Positions 1 through 6,059 of a DNA stretch of 13,516 nucleotides are shown here, one piece after another; the first letter of the stretch is position 1, and every line of letters begins with the position of its first letter. The notes under the pieces are model-generated. The model did not search any database. It saw only the letters and a program-made list of their open reading frames with translations, and had not been told where the DNA came from. Made by a program: the position numbers and the translations under genes. This stretch comes from JAZKSG01 sp964384785 (GTDB lineage: Archaea > Thermoplasmatota > E2 > DHVEG-1): the NCBI GenBank assembly GCA_964384785.1, contig CAYLLH010000009.1:1-13516 (forward strand), in the 5' to 3' direction.

Positions 1-109
1 CCGATGTCAAGATGAACGACTAAAAGCAGGGATGACCATGGGGGAGACCCGTACGAGCCTGTAAACGGATGCCCGTCAATTCATTGATGGGAGGTTCACG
101 ATGATATAA
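1..109 (+). other. GC-rich leader segment: possible structured RNA or tail of an upstream reading frame
   Basis: This stretch is clearly richer in G and C than the AT-rich DNA after it. A frame open from the window edge runs from base 2 to a TAA at 62-64, encoding about 20 residues that I do not recognise. After it lies a hairpin with an 8-bp stem (72-79 with 84-91, one G-T pair) and a TTCA loop, and then GGAGG at 90-94. It could be the end of a host or neighbouring gene, a small structured RNA, or the leader of the gene at 110. The sequence alone does not decide, and no known RNA family could be matched by eye. Confidence 0.25.
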
Positions 110-703
110 ATGGCAACTATTACTGATAGAAAATTAAGTGAAAAATATGAAAAATACAAAGACGACCCTAAAGTTGATGTTTTTCCCAGATGTGAATGTT
201 ACCAGATAAAACCAGGTAGTTCCAAAGACCCTGAAAACCTTTTATGTTATACAAAAGGCTGTCAAGGTGCTCTAAATGATTTACAAGACTCTAATTGCAA
301 AACCCGTATTATTAAACCCTCCTCTAAAAATCTTATTACAAATATTGCAAAATTTTCACAGATTGGTAAGATATTAAAAGTATGTATGCCTAACGATGAT
401 ATTGACGATTTCTATGACTGTATAGAAGAACATACACCTATCGAAAAAAAACGTTTCGACTCTAAAGAAAAAAAGGAATTAGCACATCTATGGGAGGAAA
501 CAAGAAAAACCTCTGCTGAAAGAGAGACACTGTATGATGAAAAAGGAAATCTGATTCCTGTAGAAAAACGACTAAATCTCTCTAAAGCAGATAAAATAGC
601 TAGACTTCTCAAGAAGAAAGAATCTCCTGAATTTATTGCTAATGCTCTTAATACTTCTGAGGCTTATGTGCGTCAGGTAAAAAGTAAAAGAAAAATAAAA
701 TAA
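110..703 (+). CDS. Cys-rich protein with C-terminal helix-turn-helix
   Basis: A 197-residue soluble protein of unknown family. The N-terminal half has seven cysteines (28, 30, 46, 51, 63, 92, 104), including C-x-C and C-x4-C, which suggests a metal-binding or disulfide-stabilised fold. Residues about 113-145 are highly charged and probably helical. Residues about 156-195 look like a helix-turn-helix: a helix with IARLLKKKES, a turn, then IANALNTSEAYVRQV and a basic tail. A DNA-binding regulator is the most likely role, which is inference. GGAGG at 90-94 is 15 bases before the ATG, longer than usual, so the start is only fairly secure. The gene ends at a perfect 16-base palindrome shared with the convergent gene. 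Confidence 0.75.
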   Translation: MATITDRKLSEKYEKYKDDPKVDVFPRCECYQIKPGSSKDPENLLCYTKGCQGALNDLQDSNCKTRIIKPSSKNLITNIAKFSQIGKILKVCMPNDDIDDFYDCIEEHTPIEKKRFDSKEKKELAHLWEETRKTSAERETLYDEKGNLIPVEKRLNLSKADKIARLLKKKESPEFIANALNTSEAYVRQVKSKRKIK

Positions 704-705
704 TC

Positions 706-721
706 TGCTACTTAAGTAGCA
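706..721. terminator. Palindrome between convergent genes, likely bidirectional terminator
   Basis: TGCTACTTAAGTAGCA is a perfect 16-base palindrome that starts two bases after the stop of the plus-strand gene and ends three bases before the stop of the minus-strand operon. As RNA it forms a 6-bp stem with a TTAA loop on either strand. There is no long T-run, only AAATTTATT downstream on the plus strand, so termination is inferred from its position. Confidence 0.5.
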
Positions 722-724
722 AAT

Positions 725-1465
725 TTATTCAACTCTTTTTTTGTCTTTCTCACCAGTTATCCTTTTCAAAGGTTTAATAAAACGATAATAATCTCCAACT
801 TGTTCAATATTTTCTCTTTCTAGAAGTCGTCTAATATAATCCTGAACAAGTTCACCTCTTTCCGTCCAACGCAGTCCTTTTAAAATCATATCATGTATTT
901 CTTTATTGCTCACAAGCCCTTTTCCTTTAACAAGACCAACTATCTGTATCTCAAAAGGGTCATAACCATATTCAAAATCCAGTAAACGCTGACCAACACC
1001 TAATGATATGCCAACCCTATAACTGCCTCTGTCTATCAAAAGAATCCCATCTTCGTGCATTCTTTTAACTATCTGTTGTATAATGTATAAATCATCAGGG
1101 GATTCAGTAAAAACACGATAGTCATGTATCAAAGAACGCTGAATTTCCTCTAAAGAAGCACGTTCTCTCGGTTTAACAATTTTATGTATAATCTGAAAGA
1201 AAGGATTAACATCAGTAGTTAGTTTATCTGCAGGGATTGGTTTCTTCAATGATTTTTCCCCTTCTCTCATAACAAGTTTCTGTTCACGCCTATATTGTGG
1301 AGTAGGTTTCGGTTTAAAAATACGCATAGTATCAGGTGTAACAGGATACGAATATTGATAAACTCCATATTCATATACAACGATTTCAGAATTCTCTAAA
1401 TCTGTATTCTCAATAGCATCTTCTGTATCATACCCAGGTCTAGGCTCTAATATAAACTCCCTCAT
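725..1465 (-). CDS. Protein with two winged-helix-like regions
   Basis: A 246-residue soluble protein, last in the five-gene minus-strand operon. Two stretches share the helix-helix-helix-hairpin pattern of winged-helix DNA-binding domains: residues about 88-153 (ending in a DRGSYRVG-like wing) and about 170-231 (ending GDYYRF). The N-terminal 80 residues are Tyr- and Pro-rich without a recognised domain. The minus strand reads GGAGGTGTATGATG here. The second ATG (1465) is better spaced from GGAGG than the first (1468), so I chose it. The gene overlaps the end of the glutaredoxin-like gene by 26 bases, suggesting coupled translation. A regulator or DNA-architecture role is inference. Confidence 0.75.
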   Translation of the reverse strand: MREFILEPRPGYDTEDAIENTDLENSEIVVYEYGVYQYSYPVTPDTMRIFKPKPTPQYRREQKLVMREGEKSLKKPIPADKLTTDVNPFFQIIHKIVKPRERASLEEIQRSLIHDYRVFTESPDDLYIIQQIVKRMHEDGILLIDRGSYRVGISLGVGQRLLDFEYGYDPFEIQIVGLVKGKGLVSNKEIHDMILKGLRWTERGELVQDYIRRLLERENIEQVGDYYRFIKPLKRITGEKDKKRVE

Positions 1466-1874
1466 CATACACCTCCAAATCAGGGTTAAAACTCATCAAA
1501 GATTCCATCTCATAAGAACTTCTATAATTAACATCAGTATAACTCTTAAGTTCTTTTATTCTTGTTTTTAAATCATATTCGAAACGGTCAACCGTAGAAA
1601 GAACTGCATCAGAAATATTCTCTGGTTTCTCTCTTTTTTTCCAAGGAATAAAAATATAGGGTCCCAACATCATAACCGGGGTAGCCTCTCTACCAAACAA
1701 ACTACAGAAACGTTTCCATCTACGCCACAGTTTTGTCCCTCTAGCTGAATCAACATCAATTCTAATAACTCTTATCAATCTTTCACTTACTTCCAACCTT
1801 TCCAATATACCATGTCTAAATGTCCTGCATATCGGACAATTCTGTTCCATAAAAAAATACAACTTTTGTTTCAA
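1440..1874 (-). CDS. Glutaredoxin/thioredoxin-fold protein with CPIC motif
   Basis: A 144-residue protein whose first half fits a thioredoxin fold: strand KLYFF, a redox C13-P-I-C16 motif at the start of a helix, a second strand (IRVIRIDVD), then a Thr-cis-Pro pair (TPVMML, Pro66) before the next strand. It probably reduces or forms disulfides in the cytoplasm, as no signal peptide is visible. The partner is unknown. Several small proteins in this window have paired cysteines and are possible substrates. The start is TTG at 1874, with GGTGA seven bases upstream, overlapping the TGA of the previous gene. The C-terminal 60 residues go beyond the usual glutaredoxin length and are not recognised. 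Confidence 0.8.
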   Translation of the reverse strand: MKQKLYFFMEQNCPICRTFRHGILERLEVSERLIRVIRIDVDSARGTKLWRRWKRFCSLFGREATPVMMLGPYIFIPWKKREKPENISDAVLSTVDRFEYDLKTRIKELKSYTDVNYRSSYEMESLMSFNPDLEVYDEGVYIRA

Positions 1875-2683
1875 ACTAATTCACCTATGTCCATGTTTTC
1901 TTTTATATGCACTGCCAAAGTATTGACATCAACAGCCAACTCTTTAGCTATCTCGTCAAAAGTAGCCCCCTCTTTCAACATCTGTAAAATCTTATCTTCA
2001 TAATCTTTCAAATCCTTTTCTTTAACAGGGGACATCAAATCTTCAATAGATGAAAACAATTCAGCAAAATCACTCTGAAACTTGTTTTTAACATTTGCAC
2101 TTCTCCAACTATCTAATATCCGAGGAAGTATAGCTTCACATCTGCCAACATTCTGCCTTACCTGATTATAGAGTTTATAAACAGTTTGGTCTCCCAACCT
2201 CTGAAACTTGCGTTCCATGTTTCTCAATTCAGTTAGTTCATCACCAATCAAATTAGCAAGACTTACACAAGTAGCACGACCTTTATCTGTATTAGGCATA
2301 GTAATCATAATGATGCGATATGCTTCAACTATATCAGAATAAATCTCATTTAGTCTAGCAAAAAGAGCACCTTTACTACTGTCCTCTTGAAATTTAAAAC
2401 CCCCTTCTTTCACCATAGCTCCAATACGTCTAAATAACTCAAAAAGACGGTTTTTATTTTCATCAACAGGAACACGTGTTAAAATATAATCCCCATCATA
2501 AAATATCTCTATAAACTCACTATGGCCAGTGCCACGAACACCATAATATCTAATGATGTTTTTCTTTAGTTCTTTCCATTCTTTTAGGGCTTTATCAAAA
2601 CGCTCAATACCTACTAAATCATAAAGTTCATGTAAACAAACCCTAATCTCATATTTACTTACAGTGTTGATATCTTCTTTCAA
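1871..2683 (-). CDS. Helical protein with C-terminal helix-turn-helix
   Basis: A 270-residue, mostly helical soluble protein of no recognised family. The last 40 residues (about 229-265) form a convincing helix-turn-helix: KILQMLKEGATFDEIAKEL, then AVDVNTLAVHIKEN, like the recognition module of many small regulators. The middle contains charged helices that may mediate oligomerisation. The frame stays open up to a GTG at 2734, but GGTGGAGGAG lies nine bases before the TTG at 2683, directly after the preceding gene's stop, so TTG is the more likely start. It ends with TGA overlapping the next gene's TTG. Its role is probably DNA-binding, perhaps transcription or partition; this is inference. 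Confidence 0.75.
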   Translation of the reverse strand: MKEDINTVSKYEIRVCLHELYDLVGIERFDKALKEWKELKKNIIRYYGVRGTGHSEFIEIFYDGDYILTRVPVDENKNRLFELFRRIGAMVKEGGFKFQEDSSKGALFARLNEIYSDIVEAYRIIMITMPNTDKGRATCVSLANLIGDELTELRNMERKFQRLGDQTVYKLYNQVRQNVGRCEAILPRILDSWRSANVKNKFQSDFAELFSSIEDLMSPVKEKDLKDYEDKILQMLKEGATFDEIAKELAVDVNTLAVHIKENMDIGELV

Positions 2684-2684
2684 C

Positions 2685-3551
2685 CTATTTCTCTCCTCCA
2701 CCAGATTTTTTAGGCGGGGCAGTTTGCGATTCACTTATCTTATATTTTTGAAACTCGGATTGAATAATGTCTTTAATAGCATCTGTATCAATTTTATTTT
2801 CTTTCGGGAGAGTCCTTAACACCATCTGTTTTTCTTCTTCATCCTCATGTAGTTTATTCATTCTAACCTCATGTGGTGTCATTGCTTTCTCTCTTCCTTT
2901 ATCCATTGCACGTTTCAATTCAACAGCCAACTCACCTTCAACCTCTAAACCATGTCCTCTAAGCCGTTGCAATAATGTATAAAGTTCCTGATTCTCACGT
3001 TCCAATCTACTGTTCCGTTGAGATATATCAAAAACAGTTTCTTCATAGTTTTTATTTTCATCCTGTGCAAGTTCTAAAGAAAAATTAATTTTTTTCATAC
3101 GTTTCTGTTGAGCTTCATAATCCTCTGTTAAATGATTAATTATACGCATCTGAGCATTCATTTCATCCTCAATTGCTTTCATTCTGTTCATGCTAAATTT
3201 ATGAGGCAACCATGTAAAATTTTCATCATCATCAGTTGCATCTTCTGTATTTCGTGCAGTTATAATCATAAAAGGAGTTTCTCTTTGAACAACTGATTCA
3301 AGACCACCCTTCCTTCTATTTTTTCTGTCTAATGGTTCTTCAAATGTATCACCGTCTAGTGTTATACCTATAGCCCATCTACGGTCTTTCCCCATCTGAC
3401 TATCATATTCTTTTTTAATCTTAGATACAATACCAACTAATTTGAAACCATCAACTCTAACAAAAAGTTTACAATCCTCATCTCTAAGATTAATTAAACT
3501 TTTTTCCGCATTTAATACAGCTGAACGTTTACTCGTATACCTCACCACCAT
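2685..3551 (-). CDS. Coiled-coil protein of unknown function
   Basis: A 288-residue protein with a predicted three-part layout. Residues 1-105 are a mixed strand-rich region (KLFVRVDGFKLVGIVSKIKKEY and RWAIGITLDG are strand-like). Residues about 118-200 are a long charged helix rich in Glu, Lys, Gln and Leu in heptad-like order, probably a coiled coil. The tail ends in a Lys/Gly-rich segment. It has no signal peptide or TM segment. It follows the AbrB-like gene by 13 bases. I do not recognise the family. The N-terminal domain could bind nucleic acid and the coiled coil dimerise, but this is speculative. Confidence 0.75.
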   Translation of the reverse strand: MVVRYTSKRSAVLNAEKSLINLRDEDCKLFVRVDGFKLVGIVSKIKKEYDSQMGKDRRWAIGITLDGDTFEEPLDRKNRRKGGLESVVQRETPFMIITARNTEDATDDDENFTWLPHKFSMNRMKAIEDEMNAQMRIINHLTEDYEAQQKRMKKINFSLELAQDENKNYEETVFDISQRNSRLERENQELYTLLQRLRGHGLEVEGELAVELKRAMDKGREKAMTPHEVRMNKLHEDEEEKQMVLRTLPKENKIDTDAIKDIIQSEFQKYKISESQTAPPKKSGGGEK

Positions 3552-3564
3552 TTTTAATATTGGA

Positions 3565-3798
3565 TTAAGTTTTAATACTATTGCTTTTAATATTGTCGAA
3601 TAAAAACTCTTCTTTTACTTTGACCATTCCAATATGGGTCTGATAATTCAAAAAAACTATGGCATCTCCTCTTTCTAAATCCATAGCCTTACGCACTGAA
3701 GATGGTATAGTCATCCTGTTTTTAGAAGCAACTGTGACTATATCCATAATCATTTTTTTATCTTTAAAATTTATTTCCTTCTCTGTTTCATCTGGCAT
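3565..3798 (-). CDS. SpoVT/AbrB-like transcription regulator
   Basis: A 77-residue protein with a swapped-hairpin AbrB domain at about residues 18-62. The diagnostic stretch is VASKNRMTIPSSVRKAM, followed by LERGDAIVFL, matching the family's pattern of strand, N/R-x-TIP, helix, L-x-x-GD. Such proteins dimerise and bind AT-rich operator DNA, or act as antitoxins. No toxin-like partner is seen next to it. It is the first gene of the minus-strand operon, with a good GGTGAAGGAGAGA ribosome binding site before ATG. It is the leading candidate regulator of its own divergent promoter and possibly of other promoters in the window (inference). Confidence 0.88.
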   Translation of the reverse strand: MPDETEKEINFKDKKMIMDIVTVASKNRMTIPSSVRKAMDLERGDAIVFLNYQTHIGMVKVKEEFLFDNIKSNSIKT

Positions 3799-3837
3799 AA
3801 TATCTCTCCTTCACCCAATAGTGGGAAACACGGGCAA

Positions 3838-3848
3838 ACTTATAAATG
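3838..3848. promoter_or_regulatory. Divergent promoter region with a near-palindromic TATA box
   Basis: ACTTATAAATG on the plus strand reads CATTTATAAGT on the minus strand, so it can act as a TATA box both ways. On the minus strand a start about 25 bases away would fall just before the AbrB-like gene's GGTGAAGGAG. On the plus strand a start near 3870 would precede the radical SAM gene. A second plus-strand candidate, CTTATATT, lies near 3877. GTGGGAAACACGGG just upstream recalls the triplet element of other promoters here, but weakly. Confidence 0.5.
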
Positions 3849-3906
3849 TTTTGTAAAAAACAATAAATACCATATCTTATATTCATCACTTGTGGTGGTT
3901 TTTCAA

Positions 3907-4923
3907 ATGGGGGAGAGATTCGAAAAAATAAGAGACGATATTGTTAGAGAAATCTCTGTTCATGTAACTCAGAGATGCAACTTAAGTTGCAAAGGCTGTT
4001 ATGCAAAACCAAGTAAAGATGACTTAGCAAAAGTCCTCTCTGTAAAAGATTTAAAATGGATACGGGATACATTCCACCCTGAAAAAGTTGTGTTACTTGG
4101 CGGAGAACCTTTACTTTATGATTACTTAGAAGATGCTTTAAAAATATTTGCAGATAGCACTATAACACTTAGCACAAATGGATATTTTGTTCCAAAAAAT
4201 ATAGACATTCTAAAAGAACATGATGTAAAATTACAGATTAGTCTAGATGGAAAACAAGAATACAATGATTATATCCGTGGGGAGGGTTCATATGTGCGAG
4301 CAGTACAAGCAGGTAAAGTAGCCAAAGAAAATGATTTAACAGTATATTATAGAGTCAGTTACTCATGGGATAACTTCAACGACGTACTATGGTTGCTAGA
4401 TAATCTTTCATTAAAAACAAACATACCTTTGGCGTTGTTCCCAAGAATTGAAACCCCTCCATTGGATATAGGACACCAGATAAAACTTTTTGATAAAGTA
4501 ACAAGTGTCCCGAATCAAAGTCTTGTAGCTATGCCTAATTTCATGCAGTATCTAGGAAAAAATGGTAGATGTAATGCTGGTAATGAACGACTTAATTTTA
4601 CTTATGATAAAAAAATAACGCCATGTCATCTAATGTGGAATTTTGATTTAGGTGAAATAGGTGACCCTCTCCCAGTGATAAATACAAATCGCAAATCTTT
4701 TATTAAAACCTATAAAAAGATACCTAAAGACTGTCTTTTTTGCCCAAATTCTGATGTGTGTAAAGGTGGATGTTTAGTTAAACCTGTACACAGAGGATGT
4801 CCTTTGAAAGGAAATTTCAATATATCCGCATATTCTAAACTACATTCTGATGTAAATAAAAAAGAACTACAACAAAAAGTAGAAAGCATGACTAATCTTG
4901 TTAAATTAGCTGAAATCTGCTGA
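3907..4923 (+). CDS. Radical SAM/SPASM-domain enzyme
   Basis: A 338-residue iron-sulfur enzyme. C24-x3-C28-x2-C31 (CNLSCKGC) binds the SAM-cleaving 4Fe-4S cluster. LLGGEPL is the SAM-binding motif, with STNGY and LQISLDG as the later core strands. The C-terminus carries a full SPASM pattern: GRCNAG, a Cys in ITPCH, then exact C-x2-C-x5-C-x3-C (CLFCPNSDVCKGGC) and a final Cys, holding auxiliary clusters. SPASM proteins mostly modify peptides or proteins (sulfatase maturases, RiPP enzymes), though heme-related and other members exist. No RiPP recognition domain is visible. A GTG at 3892 is possible, but GGTGG at 3894-3898 fits the ATG at 3907. The substrate is unknown; small proteins downstream are candidates. 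Confidence 0.92.
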   Translation: MGERFEKIRDDIVREISVHVTQRCNLSCKGCYAKPSKDDLAKVLSVKDLKWIRDTFHPEKVVLLGGEPLLYDYLEDALKIFADSTITLSTNGYFVPKNIDILKEHDVKLQISLDGKQEYNDYIRGEGSYVRAVQAGKVAKENDLTVYYRVSYSWDNFNDVLWLLDNLSLKTNIPLALFPRIETPPLDIGHQIKLFDKVTSVPNQSLVAMPNFMQYLGKNGRCNAGNERLNFTYDKKITPCHLMWNFDLGEIGDPLPVINTNRKSFIKTYKKIPKDCLFCPNSDVCKGGCLVKPVHRGCPLKGNFNISAYSKLHSDVNKKELQQKVESMTNLVKLAEIC

Positions 4924-4926
4924 AAA

Positions 4927-5009
4927 GGGCGGACACAAGGTTAGACTGTTCGGGTAAAAATCTTTTTTTGCCTCTCCTCACATAGAAACATCTGACCTGT
5001 CCATAGCCC
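4927..5009 (+). ncRNA. Candidate structured RNA element downstream of the radical SAM gene
   Basis: The segment pairs with itself in a consistent way. GGGC (4927-4930) pairs with GCCC (5006-5009), GGAC (4931-4934) with GTCC (4999-5002), and AGGTTAGA (4938-4945) with TCTGACCT (4991-4998, one wobble). The three-base bulges ACA and ATA separate these helices, giving 16 pairs in total. Inside, GGTAAAAA (4953-4960) pairs with TTTTTGCC (4965-4972). The run TTTTTTT at 4963-4969 could terminate the upstream transcript. It may be a 3' UTR element, a small RNA or a DNA-level structure. No known family is recognised. Confidence 0.4.
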
Positions 5010-5013
5010 CATA

Positions 5014-5058
5014 AATCCCCTTTTTCCCCAGAAATAATTAAATGCAAATTAATATATC
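5014..5058 (+). promoter_or_regulatory. Promoter of the two-TM gene with partial C-triplet element
   Basis: ATCCCCTTTTTCCCCA at 5015-5030 matches the first half of the element shared with four other promoters. A TATA-like AATATATC lies at 5051-5058. A start about 25 bases further would fall almost at the ATG (5081), yet GGTG at 5067-5070 also provides a ribosome site, so the exact TATA box is uncertain. Confidence 0.45.
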
Positions 5059-5080
5059 CAAAGATAGGTGAATATTATTT

Positions 5081-5332
5081 ATGGGAAAAATAGCCAATAA
5101 ATTAAAACATGAAACTTTTTCTTTTATAAGCCTGTCAATGTCATTATTCTTATTGTTTTTTAACCTATTCAGCGAAGCAATAATACCAATACAACAAAAA
5201 GCAACAGGCGTTGTAATGCCACAAGCCTATGGCATATCATATGCTTTCATCTCATTTTCAGCAGGTCTAATATTGTTATCTATATTATCTCTATATATCA
5301 TGTTGACATCTAAGAAAGAATTAGAAATATAG
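5081..5332 (+). CDS. Small two-TM membrane protein
   Basis: An 83-residue protein with two hydrophobic helices (about residues 14-34 and 51-75), a basic N-terminus (KIANKLKH) and a charged C-terminal tail (TSKKELEI). Both ends are therefore probably cytoplasmic, with a short external loop that includes Pro and Gln residues. GGTG lies ten bases before the ATG. No family is recognised. It stands alone between two promoters of the same type, suggesting coordinate control with the operon downstream. It could be a holin-like, immunity or envelope protein; nothing in the sequence separates these. Confidence 0.7.
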   Translation: MGKIANKLKHETFSFISLSMSLFLLFFNLFSEAIIPIQQKATGVVMPQAYGISYAFISFSAGLILLSILSLYIMLTSKKELEI

Positions 5333-5336
5333 GGGA

Positions 5337-5377
5337 TTTCCCTGATAACCCATTAATCCCTAAAAATACTTATAAAC
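5337..5377 (+). promoter_or_regulatory. Promoter of the basic 64-residue protein with C-triplet element
   Basis: Positions 5337-5363 hold C-triplets at 5340, 5349 and 5358 and end in ATCCCTAA. The TATA box TATAAAC is at 5371-5377, so transcription should start near 5397-5402, right at the following dyad. Confidence 0.55.
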
Positions 5378-5402
5378 AAGTAAAAATATAACTTTAAACC
5401 AA

Positions 5403-5420
5403 GTGGTTATGAATAACCAC
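5403..5420. promoter_or_regulatory. Perfect inverted repeat at a predicted transcription start
   Basis: GTGGTTAT, GA, ATAACCAC: two 8-base arms with a 2-base centre. It lies about 26-43 bases after the TATA box and before the GGTGA of the gene at 5446. It is a good operator candidate for a dimeric repressor. As RNA the 2-base loop would have to open by at least one pair. Confidence 0.45.
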
Positions 5421-5445
5421 ATAGACATTATATGGTGAAAAAATA

Positions 5446-5640
5446 ATGGCAGTAAGAATAGCACTCCGTACAACGGGGAAGAAAATAAAGCCATACGTTA
5501 CAACTGCGGGCTATGGAAAAAACTCGGAACATATGAAGAAACTCCAAGCTCATCCAAAAGTTCAAGCTGCCCAAGATTGCATTAGAAAAAATGCAAGCAA
5601 GGGCAAAGTAGCAGTTAGTAAATGTATGCAAAATCTTTAA
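5446..5640 (+). CDS. Small basic protein with two C-terminal cysteines
   Basis: A 64-residue, Lys-rich protein with no TM segment or signal peptide. The N-terminus (MAVRIALRTTGKKIKPYV) is strongly basic. The C-terminus has DCIRKNASKGKVAVSKCMQ, a C-x14-C pair resembling the C-x10-C units of the miniproteins at 7571 and 7746. GGTGA lies eight bases before the ATG, and the gene has its own promoter and terminator, so it is probably well expressed. It may be nucleic-acid-binding, a small structural protein or a substrate of the radical SAM enzyme upstream. The last is purely contextual. Confidence 0.7.
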   Translation: MAVRIALRTTGKKIKPYVTTAGYGKNSEHMKKLQAHPKVQAAQDCIRKNASKGKVAVSKCMQNL

Positions 5641-5643
5641 AAT

Positions 5644-5720
5644 TGATGACGTTCAGATAATTAGTGGGACGTCATTGTCCCCATTTTATGTTGTCGGATG
5701 TCATCATTCGATTTTTTTTT
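5644..5720 (+). terminator. 3' UTR with competing hairpins and an intrinsic terminator
   Basis: TCGGATG (5694-5700), TCAT loop and CATTCGA (5705-5711) form a 7-bp stem followed by nine Ts, a clear terminator. Upstream, GATGACGT (5644-5651) can pair either with ACGTCATT (5669-5676) or with ATGTCATC (5698-5705), the latter breaking the terminator stem. GGGAC/GTCCC at 5666-5681 is a further small hairpin. Confidence 0.6.
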
Positions 5721-5740
5721 CTAAAAACTAATTAATTATT

Positions 5741-5775
5741 GTAGGGATTATTGGGAAAAGGGGAAACTATATAAA
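5741..5775 (+). promoter_or_regulatory. Promoter of the 5820-8988 operon with inverted C-triplet element
   Basis: Positions 5741-5766 are the shared element in reverse orientation: G-runs at 5744, 5753 and 5760. The reverse complement matches the copy at 9670-9695 at 22 of 26 positions by hand alignment. TATATAAAT at 5768-5776 is a strong TATA box placed directly against it. Confidence 0.6.
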
Positions 5776-5819
5776 TATCTTGAAACATACATTTACTCGG
5801 TGATAAGGAGAGAATTATT

Positions 5820-6029
5820 ATGGCATTTGGTAAAGATAAAAGAGACACCATAACTGAAGAAGTCATGGAAATCAAAAGAATGGATGCTGATGTCTGTAAA
5901 AGATTAGAAGGAAAATTTACTGATGATGGTCGATGTATTGTTAGATTAGAACGAGATAATGAACGGCCATTAGAAGCACATCTTAAAGCAATAAATTTTA
6001 AATCAGCAGGCAGAAGAAATATAGACTAA
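5820..6029 (+). CDS. Small charged protein, first gene of the RusA/surface operon
   Basis: A 69-residue, highly charged soluble protein without a recognised domain. Residues about 10-25 look helical. The centre has two cysteines 13 apart (VCKRLEGKFTDDGRC), followed by a strand-like segment IVRLERD and a basic end. AAGGAG sits nine bases before the ATG, after a strong TATA promoter carrying the shared upstream element. As first gene of a compact operon it could be an autoregulator or a structural accessory; neither is shown. It ends 30 bases before the surface protein gene. Confidence 0.7.
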   Translation: MAFGKDKRDTITEEVMEIKRMDADVCKRLEGKFTDDGRCIVRLERDNERPLEAHLKAINFKSAGRRNID

Positions 6030-6059
6030 ACCAATAAAATTTGGTGGTGAGGAGAGAAC

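Noticed and set aside
3892..3906. GTG at 3892 as the start of the radical SAM gene
   Set aside because: It would place GGTGG inside the gene. That motif has ideal spacing for the ATG at 3907, and the five extra residues add nothing to the domain.
5081..5640. The two small proteins as a toxin-antitoxin pair
   Set aside because: Each has its own promoter, they lie over 100 bases apart, and neither resembles a known toxin. The AbrB-like protein is also far away on the other strand.
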